Source: Shewanella sp. SR44-3 (GTDB lineage Bacteria; Pseudomonadota; Gammaproteobacteria; Enterobacterales; Shewanellaceae). From it: a DNA stretch of 64,000 nt. Position 1 is the stretch's first letter. Each line of letters begins with the position of its first letter. The notes below the pieces were generated by a model. It searched no databases. It worked only from the letters and a program-made list of their open reading frames with translations, and had not been told where the DNA came from. The stretch is from positions 62,001 to 126,000 of the forward strand of contig NZ_JACJDV010000003.1 in assembly GCF_014163735.1 (NCBI RefSeq), given 5' to 3'. Of the stretch, positions 55,569 through 64,000 are shown one piece after another. The translations under genes were made by a program, and so were the position numbers.

Positions 55569-55596
55569 ATTATAGGGAATATTTACTTTGCTGCAA
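55569..55596 (-). promoter_or_regulatory. Promoter of the tRNA-Gly array
   Basis: On the minus strand TTGCAG (55591-55596) and a perfect TATAAT (55569-55574) are 16 bp apart, followed by the G/C-rich discriminator GCGGCC. This is the form of a stable-RNA promoter under ppGpp/DksA control. Confidence 0.75.
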
Positions 55597-55626
55597 CCCC
55601 TAATTTTAAAAAAACTGTCTGATTGG

Positions 55627-56172
55627 TTAAATTTTAAATACTTCCTTGCGATAAAACTGCAATTCGGCGATAGACTCTTGGATATCTTGCAATGCTTGGT
55701 GAGTGCCCTGCTTGGTAAAGCCTTTCATGGTTTCTGGTGACCAACGCTTAACCAGCTCCTTAATCGTGCTTACGTCCACATTGCGGTAATGGAAGTATTC
55801 TTCTAGCTCGAGCATGTATTTGTTCAAGAAACGTCTATCTTGACCAATACTGTTACCGCACATAGGTGAGGCGCCTTTTGGCACATACTGGGCTAAAAAT
55901 TCAATGGTTTGTGCAACAGCGTCAGCTTCAGAGAACTGACTTGCTTTAACTCTATCAATTAAACCTGATTGACCATGGTGCTTTTGATTCCAGTCATCCA
56001 TTTTCGCCAACGTTGCATCGCTTTGATGAATCGCTATCACTGGACCTTGGGCTAAGATATTAAGTTCAGAGTCTGTCACTATTGTGGCAATTTCTATGAC
56101 AACATCTACCTCAGGCTCTAAGCCTGTCATTTCAAGATCAACCCAAATCAGATTATTTGCATCCGCTGTCAT
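55627..56172 (-). CDS. orn: Oligoribonuclease
   Basis: DEDDh 3'-5' exonuclease that degrades di- and short oligoribonucleotides, including pGpG from cyclic-di-GMP. 181 aa (E. coli 181). The catalytic residues are visible: WVDLEMTG (Asp, Glu), [11 protein letters not shown] (Asp), and [11 protein letters not shown] (His, Asp). It is divergent from rsgA and upstream of the tRNA-Gly array, as in E. coli. Confidence 0.98.
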   Translation of the reverse strand: MTADANNLIWVDLEMTGLEPEVDVVIEIATIVTDSELNILAQGPVIAIHQSDATLAKMDDWNQKHHGQSGLIDRVKASQFSEADAVAQTIEFLAQYVPKGASPMCGNSIGQDRRFLNKYMLELEEYFHYRNVDVSTIKELVKRWSPETMKGFTKQGTHQALQDIQESIAELQFYRKEVFKI

Positions 56173-56280
56173 AAGTCCGCCTATATATGTCTATGCCTAA
56201 ATTCAGGCTTTTTTACCAAAGAGGGTGTATCATACTGTTTTTTTGAAGCACAAAAAAACCTATTTGGTGAAGATTAGCCT

Positions 56281-57342
56281 GTGAGTAAAAAGAAACCCCT
56301 AAGCCAAGGCCAACTGCGACGCATGCGTGATAATCAAAGCAAGCGACTTAAACGCAGCCAAACTCAAGATAGCACCAGTGAATTGCAAGACAATTTGCTA
56401 GGTCCTGAGCAGGCTGGCGTTGTTATCTCGCGCTTTGGCCAACACGCCGATATTGAGACTCAAGATGGTGCAACTGCGCGCTGTAATATTCGCCGCGCTG
56501 TCACCAGTTTAGTGACTGGCGATAAAGTGATTGTGCGTCTTGCGACTGAGCAACATTCAAGCTCAGGCATTGGCGGCATAGTTATCGCCGTGCATCCGCG
56601 AACCTCTTCACTGACGCGCCCCGATCTCTACGACGGCGTTAAGATTATCGCTTCAAACATCGACCAGATTTTAATTGTCTCGTCTGTGTTACCAAGCTTT
56701 ACCACTCAGATCATCGACCGCTATTTAGTTGCCTGTGAAGATACCGATATTCCTGCGGTAATTATCTTAAATAAAACCGACTTGCTGACCGATGAAAACC
56801 GCCCTGAAATCGAAGCGGCCTTAGCAAGATACAAGGCCATTGGCTATCCGGTGTATTTCATCAGTAGTCACACAGGTGAAGGCGTCGATGACATAAAAGA
56901 TTTACTCAAGGATAAAGTCAGCGTCTTTGCGGGGCAATCCGGTGTGGGTAAATCATCGCTTATCAATGCTCTCATGCCAGATGCCGAGCTAATAGTGGGC
57001 GATGTGTCAGGTAACTCAGGTCTGGGTCAACACACGACCACCACGGCTAAATTATTGCATTTCCAAAGTGGCGGCGATTTGATTGACTCCCCAGGGGTGC
57101 GAGAATTTGCCCTGTGGCACTTACCTGCGTCCCGCGTTGGCTGGTGTTTTGTAGAGTTTCGTGATTTTATCGGCACTTGTAAGTTCCGTGATTGCAAACA
57201 CGGCGACGATCCCGGTTGCGCCCTGCAAGAAGCCCTTGCTGCGGGTAAAATCACCCAAGACAGATTCGATAATTACCATAAAATCATTGCTAGTTTAGAT
57301 GAACAAAGACATGCAAGACATTTTCGTAATGCCGACGAATAA
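56281..57342 (+). CDS. rsgA: Small ribosomal subunit biogenesis GTPase RsgA
   Basis: Circularly permuted GTPase that acts late in 30S assembly. 353 aa, GTG start. A basic N-terminus ([23 protein letters not shown]) is followed by an OB fold, then permuted G motifs: ILNKTDLL (G4) comes before [12 protein letters not shown] (G1) and DSPGVREF (G3). The C-terminal zinc finger is [14 protein letters not shown]. It is followed by psd, as in E. coli. Confidence 0.97.
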   Translation: MSKKKPLSQGQLRRMRDNQSKRLKRSQTQDSTSELQDNLLGPEQAGVVISRFGQHADIETQDGATARCNIRRAVTSLVTGDKVIVRLATEQHSSSGIGGIVIAVHPRTSSLTRPDLYDGVKIIASNIDQILIVSSVLPSFTTQIIDRYLVACEDTDIPAVIILNKTDLLTDENRPEIEAALARYKAIGYPVYFISSHTGEGVDDIKDLLKDKVSVFAGQSGVGKSSLINALMPDAELIVGDVSGNSGLGQHTTTTAKLLHFQSGGDLIDSPGVREFALWHLPASRVGWCFVEFRDFIGTCKFRDCKHGDDPGCALQEALAAGKITQDRFDNYHKIIASLDEQRHARHFRNADE

Positions 57343-57380
57343 TACTTAATCTCAATTTAAAAGATAGAAAGGGGATCCAA

Positions 57381-58250
57381 TTGGACTCAGTAAAAATTGC
57401 ATTGCAGTACATAATGCCAAAACACTTAGTGTCTCGCCTTGTAGGTAAATTCGCCGCAGCCAAAGCAGGCGCCCTGACTCAAGCCTTTATCAACTGGTTT
57501 ATCAAGCAATACAAAATTGATATGTCAGAAGCAGCTCAGAGCGATCCTAAAGCCTACGCCAGCTTCAATGAATTTTTTACTCGTGCCTTAAAAGACGGCA
57601 TTCGCCCTCTTTGCCAAGAAGACGGCATCATGGTGCATCCCGTTGATGGCGCTGTAAGCCAACGCGGTCCCATTGAAGCGGGCCAAATCGTGCAGGCTAA
57701 AGGTCATCAGTATTCATCGGTTGCGCTATTAGGCGGCGATGAGAAAGATGCGATGCGTTTCGACAACGGCGACTTTGCTTGTATCTACTTAGCACCGAAA
57801 GATTACCATCGTATCCACATGCCAATCACTGGCACCCTGTCTAAGATGATTTATGTCCCAGGTGAGCTGTTTTCGGTTAACCCATTAACGGCGCAAAATG
57901 TGCCAGGGTTGTTTGCCCGTAACGAGCGCGTGGTGGCGATTTTTGAAACCCAAGTGGGCCCACTTGCCATGGTATTGGTCGGTGCGACTATTGTTGCCAG
58001 TATAGAAACTGTGTGGGCTGGCACTGTGACGCCGCCTGCGGGTAAGCAAGTCTTTACTTGGGAATACCCAACCACGGGCACTGAAGCACTAACCTTAGAA
58101 AAAGGCGCCGAAATGGGCCGCTTTAAACTTGGCAGCACAGTGGTAATGTTATTCGCCCAAGATGCTATTGATACCTTCGCCCCAGGCGTTGCCCCAGGTG
58201 AGACCACTCGCATGGGCCAAAAATTTGCCAATCTAAATAAAAGTAAGTAA
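57381..58250 (+). CDS. psd: Phosphatidylserine decarboxylase proenzyme
   Basis: Makes phosphatidylethanolamine from phosphatidylserine at the inner membrane. 289 aa. The protein self-cleaves at LGST ([11 protein letters not shown], about residue 253) to create the pyruvoyl group. DYHRIHMP and HPVDG (Asp/His of the self-cleavage triad) are present. The start is a TTG at 57381, with AAAGGGG about 8 bp before; it aligns with E. coli MLNSFKLSLQYILPK. Confidence 0.96.
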   Translation: MDSVKIALQYIMPKHLVSRLVGKFAAAKAGALTQAFINWFIKQYKIDMSEAAQSDPKAYASFNEFFTRALKDGIRPLCQEDGIMVHPVDGAVSQRGPIEAGQIVQAKGHQYSSVALLGGDEKDAMRFDNGDFACIYLAPKDYHRIHMPITGTLSKMIYVPGELFSVNPLTAQNVPGLFARNERVVAIFETQVGPLAMVLVGATIVASIETVWAGTVTPPAGKQVFTWEYPTTGTEALTLEKGAEMGRFKLGSTVVMLFAQDAIDTFAPGVAPGETTRMGQKFANLNKSK

Positions 58251-58268
58251 AGGCTAATTAAGCTGTTC

Positions 58269-58296
58269 ACACCCCGCAGCCGCTGTGGGGTGTTTT
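58269..58296 (+). terminator. Rho-independent terminator of psd
   Basis: ACACCCC (58269-58275) pairs with GGGGTGT (58287-58293), with CAG/CTG inside, then TTT. It lies 18 bp after the psd stop codon. Confidence 0.88.
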
Positions 58297-58411
58297 CATT
58301 CTCACGTTAACTCCCACTGAAACTCCGATAATTAATACTTTGGCTTTTGTTTGCCAGTACTAAGCACTTCACTTAGGATAAGCAAATACCTTCATTAATC
58401 TAACTCATATT

Positions 58412-59134
58412 ATGCTGATATTCGCCCATCGCGGTGCCAGTGGTTATGCACCTGAAAACACTCTCATCGCCTTCGATAAAGCCCTCGCTCTTAATGCTGA
58501 AGCCATAGAGCTCGATGTGCATAATGTTGAAGGGGAATTGATGGTATTTCACGATCGCCACTTGGCAGGGAAAAGTAATGGCAAGGGGTTAATACATCAG
58601 CAAACCTTAAAAAATTTAAGCAAACTCAGCGTGCAAGGCGAGCCAATCCCTAGCCTGTGGCAAGTGCTAACCCTTGTTGCAGCCCGTTGCATAGTCAATA
58701 TTGAGCTTAAAGGGATAGGCTGCGTTGGCCCTTTTATTGCCATGTATACCAAGGCCATCGAGGAGCTTAATTTCAAGCCAGAGCAGCTGCTAGCCTCTTC
58801 TTTTAATCATTTGTATCTTGCCCAAGTGAAACAGGCCCTGCCTCAGTGTCACGTTGCCCCGCTACTTGCTGGCATTCCGCTCAATTTAGCCCAAGTCGGC
58901 ACTGAGCTTAACGCTTACTCCATCAATCTCGACATTGGCTTTATCAATCAAGCTTTAATCGCTGACGCCCACGCCAGAGGACTTAAGGTGTACGTGTATA
59001 CCGTCGATGATGGCGATGATATTCGCGCACTCAAACACTTAGGCGTCGATGGTATTTTCAGTAATTACCCCGATAAGGCCAAACTTGCGCTAACGCAAAA
59101 AACACCGGCTGATTATCGCCACTGGTTTGAATAA
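58412..59134 (+). CDS. Glycerophosphodiester phosphodiesterase family protein
   Basis: Hydrolyses glycerophosphodiesters to glycerol-3-phosphate and an alcohol. 240 aa; no signal peptide, so cytoplasmic (UgpQ-like). Catalytic residues: AHRGASGYAPENTLIAF (His, Arg, Glu), ELDVH (Glu, Asp) and FHDRHL (His). A later HARGLKVYVYTVDD segment completes the barrel. It follows psd after a terminator and converges on a DUF3392 gene. Confidence 0.93.
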   Translation: MLIFAHRGASGYAPENTLIAFDKALALNAEAIELDVHNVEGELMVFHDRHLAGKSNGKGLIHQQTLKNLSKLSVQGEPIPSLWQVLTLVAARCIVNIELKGIGCVGPFIAMYTKAIEELNFKPEQLLASSFNHLYLAQVKQALPQCHVAPLLAGIPLNLAQVGTELNAYSINLDIGFINQALIADAHARGLKVYVYTVDDGDDIRALKHLGVDGIFSNYPDKAKLALTQKTPADYRHWFE

Positions 59135-59221
59135 TCTCAATTTCAATTAAGGTTAATTCAAACTTATGCTCAAAAAGTTCACACTCAAAAGACTCATGCT
59201 AAATCATCAGTCCTCAGCCGT

Positions 59222-59557
59222 TTATACTTGGTTATTGCGCTGCGCCCATGCACCAATGGCAATAAAGGTAGCCAGGATAACCAATCCTAACCATTGGCTC
59301 GGTATCGACTTTAACTGTCCTGCTAACATTGGACTCAGTGCCACAATCGCCACACCATAGCCAAAGGCATTAACCAAGATAAACACTAACGTCCGCACCA
59401 TAAAGCCCGAACCCGCAAGGGAGCTTCTCAATAGACGGTTTATTCTGCTGCCAAAAATCACAATCAAACACGCCACAATCGCCACTGCGATATCATTCAT
59501 GTACGGATATAAAAATCGTCCAAACTGGCTTAACAACCTGATCAAACTGTCAAACAT
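59222..59557 (-). CDS. DUF3392 family membrane protein
   Basis: Small inner-membrane protein of 111 aa with about three hydrophobic helices (20-40, 52-75, 85-103). It resembles the DUF3392 group of Vibrio/Shewanella (FGRFLYPYMNDIAVAIVACLIVIFG). Function unknown. It converges on the phosphodiesterase gene and is divergent from bfd. Confidence 0.8.
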   Translation of the reverse strand: MFDSLIRLLSQFGRFLYPYMNDIAVAIVACLIVIFGSRINRLLRSSLAGSGFMVRTLVFILVNAFGYGVAIVALSPMLAGQLKSIPSQWLGLVILATFIAIGAWAQRNNQV

Positions 59558-59646
59558 ACTGCTGCTTCCCCTATTTTTTATTCAAGCCAATACTAATAAC
59601 CGCTTTATGACAAAAAGTCGCGTTTTCTACCTAAAAAGTTATTAGC

Positions 59647-59665
59647 AATGATAACTGTTTTCATT
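59647..59665. promoter_or_regulatory. Fur-box-like site upstream of bfd
   Basis: AATGATAACTGTTTTCATT fits the 7-1-7 Fur pattern TGATAAT-N-ATTATCA in most positions (TGATAAC-T-GTTTTCA). It overlaps a possible -10 (TAGAAT, 59666-59671), as expected for iron repression of bfd, whose start is 79 bp further on. Confidence 0.6.
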
Positions 59666-59743
59666 TAGAATGCCATTACTGTCAATAAGCGCTTATTTAA
59701 AAACCGTTTATTATCACTTGTTACCTATGTTTAAGGACCTGAT

Positions 59744-59935
59744 ATGTACGTTTGCCTTTGCCATGCGATAACTGATACTCAGATCAAACAAGCCGTTGGT
59801 CAGGGTGACAGTTCATTGGCCGATGTAAAAAAACGTCTAGGTGTTGCCGATCAATGCGGCAAATGTGCTCGTATGGCGACGCAGATCATCCAAAACCAAG
59901 TGGCAATCGAGCCTCACTTCTACGAAGTCGCTTAA
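59744..59935 (+). CDS. bfd: Bacterioferritin-associated ferredoxin
   Basis: Small [2Fe-2S] protein (63 aa) that reduces the iron core of bacterioferritin so that iron can be released. The four cysteines are CLC near residue 4-6 and CGKC near 38-41 (VCLCHAIT...QCGKCA). A Fur-box-like site upstream is consistent with induction under low iron. No bacterioferritin gene is adjacent. Confidence 0.93.
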   Translation: MYVCLCHAITDTQIKQAVGQGDSSLADVKKRLGVADQCGKCARMATQIIQNQVAIEPHFYEVA

Positions 59936-60108
59936 GGTTTACCCAAACAATCAAATCGCTCGCTTTGCTTTAATGGCTTCTAAATATCTCCAAGCTTCAT
60001 TGTCTCCACGCCCATCCCCCACAGTAACGATGATATTATCGACTCACGTTGCTTTATCAGGTATTTAACGTCACTCTTGCATGCCATGAACTCAGATTTA
60101 TTCCAATA

Positions 60109-60133
60109 AAAATGCTGCCTTAGGCAGCATTTT
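60109..60133. terminator. Bidirectional terminator between bfd and parC
   Basis: AAAATGCTGCC (60109-60119) pairs perfectly with GGCAGCATTTT (60123-60133) around TTA. A-runs and T-runs suit both bfd (plus) and parC (minus, stop 28 bp away). Confidence 0.92.
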
Positions 60134-60161
60134 AAGTGTTCAGCAAAGAGCTGAATAAATC

Positions 60162-62474
60162 TTAGCTTGGGCTATCATCGCTAATGTGTGGCTCGCCGTC
60201 TTCAAGTTCAATGGATAGCGATGACGCTTCAATATCCACACTATCGACTCGCTGTAAGCCTCTTGGCAGTTTAGCGCCTCTTCGGCCACGTTCGCCGCGA
60301 TAATGCTCTAAATCACTGGGTTTCAAGGTGAGCTTGCGCTTACCTGCCCACAAGGTCACGCTGCAATCTGCAGGGACTAAACACAGATGCGCTAATAGCT
60401 CCTCACGGTTTTTTGAGCGCTCCGATGGAATGCCGATAATTTTATTGCCCTTGCCTTTAGACAACTGCGGCAATGCATCCAGCTCAAACATCAACATCCG
60501 CCCTTCATTGGTGATGGCTAAGATACTCGGTGATTGACTGCTATCGATACGTTTTGGCATCAAGGACTGGGCATTTTCTGGCAATGTCAGTAGTGCCTTA
60601 CCGGCTTTATTGCGGCTAGCCATATCGGAGAAGCTACAAATGAAACCATAACCTGCATCTGATGCCATCAAATAGCGCTGGTCGTCATCGCCCATGAGAA
60701 CGTGTTGCATGCTCTCACCTGGCGCCATATTAAAGCGGGTGGTGATCGGCTCACCTTGGCTTCTGGCGGAAGGTAAAGTATGGCTGTCTGTCGCGAATGA
60801 GCGGCCGCTGGAGTCAATAAACACCGCAGCTTGATTACTCTTACCTATGGCGCTGCCGAGATAACTGTCACCACTCTTATAGGACAGCGCTTGGCCGTCC
60901 ACATCATGCCCCTTGGCACAGCGCACCCAGCCTTTTTCCGATAACACTACTGTGACCGCTTCTGTTGGCGTAAGCTCCTGCTGGGTTAATGCCTTTGACT
61001 CACTGCGCTCGACTATGGGTGAGCGTCTGGCATCGCCATAGGTTTCGCCGTCAGCAATCAGCTCTTTTTTCACTAAGGTTTTTAGGCGCCGCTCTGAACC
61101 TAGAATAAGCTGCAATTTGTCTCGCTCTGCGGCTAATTCTTCTTGCTCAGCAGTAATCTTAAATTCTTCAAGCTTGGCTAAGTGACGCAATTTTAAATCT
61201 AAAATAGCCTCAGCTTGCTTGTCGGTTAAATTAAAGCGTGCCTTAAGTTCACTCTTAGGATCTTCTTGATGACGAATAATTTCTATCACTTCGTCTATGT
61301 TCAAGAAGGCAATCAATAAGGCATCAAGAATGTGCAGTCGAGCCAGTACTTTCTCTAAACGATATTCCAGTCTGCGGGTGACAGTAGCCACACGGTAAAC
61401 TAGCCATTCGCTGAGCATTTCCTTAAGGCCTTTGACTTGCGGACGGCCATCTAGGCCCAGCACGTTAAGGTTGACTCTAAAGCTTTTCTGTAAATCCGTG
61501 GTAGCAAAAAGGTGCGCCATCAGTTGTTCACAATCAACCCGATTTGAGCGTGGCACTATCACTAAGCGTACAGGGTTTTCATGATCTGATTCATCACGTA
61601 AATCAGCCACCATAGGCAGCTTTTTGGCGATCATTTGGTTGGCGATTTGCTCGAGAATCTTACCGCTACCCGCCTGATGTGGCAGTGCAGTAATAATGAT
61701 TTCGCCTTGCTCTAAGGTATATACAGCGCGGGCTTTAATAGAGCCGCGGCCTGTCTCATAAATCTTGGCGATATCAGCACTTGAGCTGATGATTTCAGCC
61801 TCTGTGGGATAATCAGGCCCAGGGACGATTTCCAATAAACGGGCAAGCTCTGTCCTAGGCTCATCCAGTAATTCAACACAGGCAGCTACCAATTCACGCA
61901 CATTGTGTGGCGGCACGTCAGTTGCCATGCCTACGGCGATGCCGGTAATGCCATTGAGTAGGATATGCGGTAAACGTGCCGGTAAGGTCTTAGGCTCTTT
62001 CATGGTGCCATCGAAGTTATCACCCCAATCCACAGTGCCTTGGCCTAGCTCGCTGAGTAACACCTCTGAAAATTTAGACAACCTGGCTTCGGTATAACGC
62101 ATGGCGGCGAAGGATTTTGGATCGTCCGGTGCTCCCCAGTTACCTTGTCCGTCTACCAAAGGATAGCGATAAGAAAACGGCTGCGCCATCAACACCATGG
62201 CTTCATAACAAGCACTATCACCGTGAGGATGATATTTACCCAATACGTCACCAACAGTTCTAGCGGACTTTTTATGCTTAGATTGTGCCGATAACCCCAG
62301 CTCACTCATGGCATATATAATACGGCGCTGCACCGGCTTTAGGCCATCACCTATATGAGGCAGGGCCCTATCCATGATGACGTACATGGAGTAATTCAGG
62401 TAGGCTTCTTCGGTAAAACGGCGTAGTGGCATTTGCTCCACGCCATCAAGGCTTAAATTTATCGCATCACTCAT
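60162..62474 (-). CDS. parC: DNA topoisomerase IV subunit A
   Basis: Breakage-reunion subunit of topoisomerase IV, which unlinks daughter chromosomes. 770 aa. The catalytic Tyr is in MRYTEARLS (Tyr 127). In the quinolone region the sequence is PHGDSACYE, with Ser 87 and Glu 91 in the wild-type state (E. coli S80, E84). The C-terminal part is the pinwheel DNA-wrapping domain. Its first eight bases overlap the end of the sugar dehydrogenase gene, so it is coupled to that gene. Confidence 0.97.
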   Translation of the reverse strand: MSDAINLSLDGVEQMPLRRFTEEAYLNYSMYVIMDRALPHIGDGLKPVQRRIIYAMSELGLSAQSKHKKSARTVGDVLGKYHPHGDSACYEAMVLMAQPFSYRYPLVDGQGNWGAPDDPKSFAAMRYTEARLSKFSEVLLSELGQGTVDWGDNFDGTMKEPKTLPARLPHILLNGITGIAVGMATDVPPHNVRELVAACVELLDEPRTELARLLEIVPGPDYPTEAEIISSSADIAKIYETGRGSIKARAVYTLEQGEIIITALPHQAGSGKILEQIANQMIAKKLPMVADLRDESDHENPVRLVIVPRSNRVDCEQLMAHLFATTDLQKSFRVNLNVLGLDGRPQVKGLKEMLSEWLVYRVATVTRRLEYRLEKVLARLHILDALLIAFLNIDEVIEIIRHQEDPKSELKARFNLTDKQAEAILDLKLRHLAKLEEFKITAEQEELAAERDKLQLILGSERRLKTLVKKELIADGETYGDARRSPIVERSESKALTQQELTPTEAVTVVLSEKGWVRCAKGHDVDGQALSYKSGDSYLGSAIGKSNQAAVFIDSSGRSFATDSHTLPSARSQGEPITTRFNMAPGESMQHVLMGDDDQRYLMASDAGYGFICSFSDMASRNKAGKALLTLPENAQSLMPKRIDSSQSPSILAITNEGRMLMFELDALPQLSKGKGNKIIGIPSERSKNREELLAHLCLVPADCSVTLWAGKRKLTLKPSDLEHYRGERGRRGAKLPRGLQRVDSVDIEASSLSIELEDGEPHISDDSPS

Positions 62475-63627
62475 TTTCTATTTCTTCCTGCGGTGCGTCT
62501 GAACCTTTGTAATACAAGCGATAGACATTGCCTTTCAGATCGTCTGAAATAAACATAGCACCATCTGGTGCGGTCAATAACGCGTAAGGCCTTGCGACTG
62601 GGAATTCACCATCTAGAAAACTGACTACAGTTTCTCGAGAGCGAATAAGCCCATCTTCCATATTTAACATCACAATTTGATAACCGACTTTGCTGGAGCG
62701 GTTCCATGAACCATTCTCGGCGACAAAAAGCTTACCTTGGTAACGTTTAGGGAATTGGGTGCCGCGGTAAAAATGCAGCCCTGTAGGGGCGACGTGAGCG
62801 GGCAACTCAAATTCTGGCAAACTGATATTGAGGTTTTCGGGTTTATCGTAAGCAGGCTCAACCACGTTTTTACCGTGCAGATAAGGGAAACCAAAATGAC
62901 TACCTGTGACTTCAACACGATTAATTTCATCAAATGGCAGGTTGTCCCCCATCCAATTGCGGCCTTGATCGGCAAACAATAACTGCCCTGTGCTCGGTGA
63001 CCAATCAAAACCTGTCACAGTACGAATGCCTAAGGCGATTTGTTCACTGGCACCAGAGTCGACATTGACCGCAATAATACTGCCAAAAGGCGCTGGCGAC
63101 TCACACACATTACAAGGTGAACTGATGGCAATATATAAGCGGCCATCTGGGCCAAAGCCCATGGCCCTGGCGTGCTTTTTTTCCATGCTTGGCAAGCCAG
63201 AATAAATTTCTCTTGGCCTTGCGGGACGGCGCAAGCGGCTTTCAATATCTTCAAAGCGCAGTACTCGCTCTTCATTGGCAACATACAAGTCACCTTTATA
63301 AAAAGCGATTGCCTCTGGGTATTCAAGTCCCTTAGCTATCACATAACGTTTATCGACTTGACCATCGTTATCGCTATCTACCAGTGCGTGTATGCTGCCA
63401 TCTTTTTGTGAACCCACAAACAAAGTGCCTTCATCACCGAGCGCCATCTGCTTAGCATCACCAATATCTGAGGCATACAAAGAAAGCCCGAAACCTTTAG
63501 TGACGGTTATCATCACAGGTTGCGAGGCTAGGGCTAGACTGCTCTGAAATAGACCCAATAACAAACAGGTGACACTGGTATATATTGTATGCCACTGGTT
63601 ATGGTCTTTAGTCGTTCTTTGACCCAT
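62467..63627 (-). CDS. PQQ-dependent sugar (sorbosone-type) dehydrogenase family protein
   Basis: Periplasmic beta-propeller protein of 386 aa with a signal peptide (about 1-35, ending ALA). Segments such as [72 protein letters not shown] and [14 protein letters not shown] match the glucose/sorbosone dehydrogenase family. The CNVC pair could form a disulfide. It lies between parE and parC, so it is in the topoisomerase IV operon. Substrate unknown. Confidence 0.88.
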   Translation of the reverse strand: MGQRTTKDHNQWHTIYTSVTCLLLGLFQSSLALASQPVMITVTKGFGLSLYASDIGDAKQMALGDEGTLFVGSQKDGSIHALVDSDNDGQVDKRYVIAKGLEYPEAIAFYKGDLYVANEERVLRFEDIESRLRRPARPREIYSGLPSMEKKHARAMGFGPDGRLYIAISSPCNVCESPAPFGSIIAVNVDSGASEQIALGIRTVTGFDWSPSTGQLLFADQGRNWMGDNLPFDEINRVEVTGSHFGFPYLHGKNVVEPAYDKPENLNISLPEFELPAHVAPTGLHFYRGTQFPKRYQGKLFVAENGSWNRSSKVGYQIVMLNMEDGLIRSRETVVSFLDGEFPVARPYALLTAPDGAMFISDDLKGNVYRLYYKGSDAPQEEIENE

Positions 63628-63743
63628 ATGAATATTCTACTACCTATATAAAATTCTGTTTTTATTAAGTTAATTAGGGGATTATTAAACCTTGCTGAGT
63701 AATATTTGAAAAATCAACAGGCCCTAATTAATCAGAAAAACAC

Positions 63744-64000
63744 TTATACCTGCGCCAAATCGCCCTTATTCTCTAACCAGAGTTTGCGATCAGACGAGCG
63801 CTTCTTCGCCAACAGCATATCCATCATGGCGTCAGTCTGCAGCGGCTCATCTATGGTCAATTGCACCAAGCGACGAGTATTGGGATCCATAGTGGTTTCC
63901 CGCAGTTGCAGAGGATTCATCTCACCTAGTCCCTTGAAGCGAGTAACTTGAACTTTACCTTTTTTCTTTTCGGCGGTGATCCTGTCTAAGATCCCCGCTT
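63744..64000 (-). CDS. parE: DNA topoisomerase IV subunit B, C-terminal end only
   Basis: The last 84 codons of ParE, cut by the window edge. The TOPRIM-proximal C-terminal segment is clear: KVQVTRFKGLGEMNPLQLRETTMDPNTRRLVQ, then MMDMLLAKKRSSDRKLWLENKG, as in E. coli ParE. The stop is 116 bp before the sugar dehydrogenase start, and the order parE-dehydrogenase-parC is on one strand. Confidence 0.95.
   Translation of the reverse strand, partial: AGILDRITAEKKKGKVQVTRFKGLGEMNPLQLRETTMDPNTRRLVQLTIDEPLQTDAMMDMLLAKKRSSDRKLWLENKGDLAQV

Overview
The window is a chromosomal segment of a gammaproteobacterium, most likely a Shewanella or close relative (Alteromonadales). This rests on gene content and order: mrcB-hrpB, sfsA-dksA-gluQ-pcnB-folK, panBC, yheV/yheS/yheT/yheU/prkB/crp, argD with astA-astD, pabA, sspB-sspA-petCBA, hflC-hflK-hflX-hfq-miaA-mutL-amiB-tsaE, tRNA-Gly x3-orn-rsgA-psd, and parE-parC. 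Most of this order is also known from Escherichia coli, so most of the window is conserved housekeeping DNA. The genus is inferred from order and protein resemblance only.

Region by region. 1-6.4 kb: cell wall synthesis (mrcB, cut by the window edge), the helicase hrpB and a GGDEF/EAL cyclic-di-GMP protein. 6.4-7.1 kb: a non-coding stretch with two abutting heptamer microsatellites. 7.2-14.7 kb: pepB, sfsA, dksA, gluQ, pcnB, folK, panB, panC; pcnB uses a rare AUU start codon. 14.9-17.7 kb: a DUF4124 protein, yheV and the ABC-F ATPase yheS. 17.9-26.1 kb: an accessory block between yheS and yheT, which are adjacent in E. coli. It holds a TIGR02444-type protein, a HIT protein, a MarR regulator, a five-gene cluster facing it (aldo/keto reductase, MFS exporter, carboxymuconolactone-decarboxylase-like protein, an unrecognised 278-aa protein, a tautomerase) and a GMC oxidoreductase with a Tat-signal partner. 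26.2-30.2 kb: yheT, yheU, prkB, a Sel1-repeat protein and crp. 30.3-40.7 kb: a chemoreceptor, the arginine genes astD, astA, argD, an HDOD protein, a lipoprotein S9 peptidase and pabA. 40.8-44.5 kb: sspB/sspA and the cytochrome bc1 operon petABC. 44.9-54.0 kb: the hfl/hfq/miaA/mutL/amiB/tsaE string and a ferritin-like protein. 54.2-55.6 kb: a tRNA-Gly array. 55.6-64 kb: orn, rsgA, psd, a glycerophosphodiester phosphodiesterase, a DUF3392 protein, bfd, and parE-(sugar dehydrogenase)-parC.

The most unusual structure is the tRNA array at 54477-55493. Three identical, perfectly foldable tRNA-Gly(GCC) genes (the position of E. coli glyVXY) are interleaved with seven degenerate, enlarged or half-length tRNA-Gly copies. 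Several degenerate copies share the same insertions, and the spacers are homologous, so the array seems to have grown by duplication of units that already contained an aberrant copy. queG and nnrE, which lie between the tRNAs and tsaE in E. coli, are absent here. Other points worth checking are the AUU start of pcnB, candidate operator palindromes in the MarR-linked cluster, tandem hairpins between argD and astA, and a long leader hairpin before petA.

All calls come from reading the sequence and remembered family features; no database search, folding program or alignment was run.
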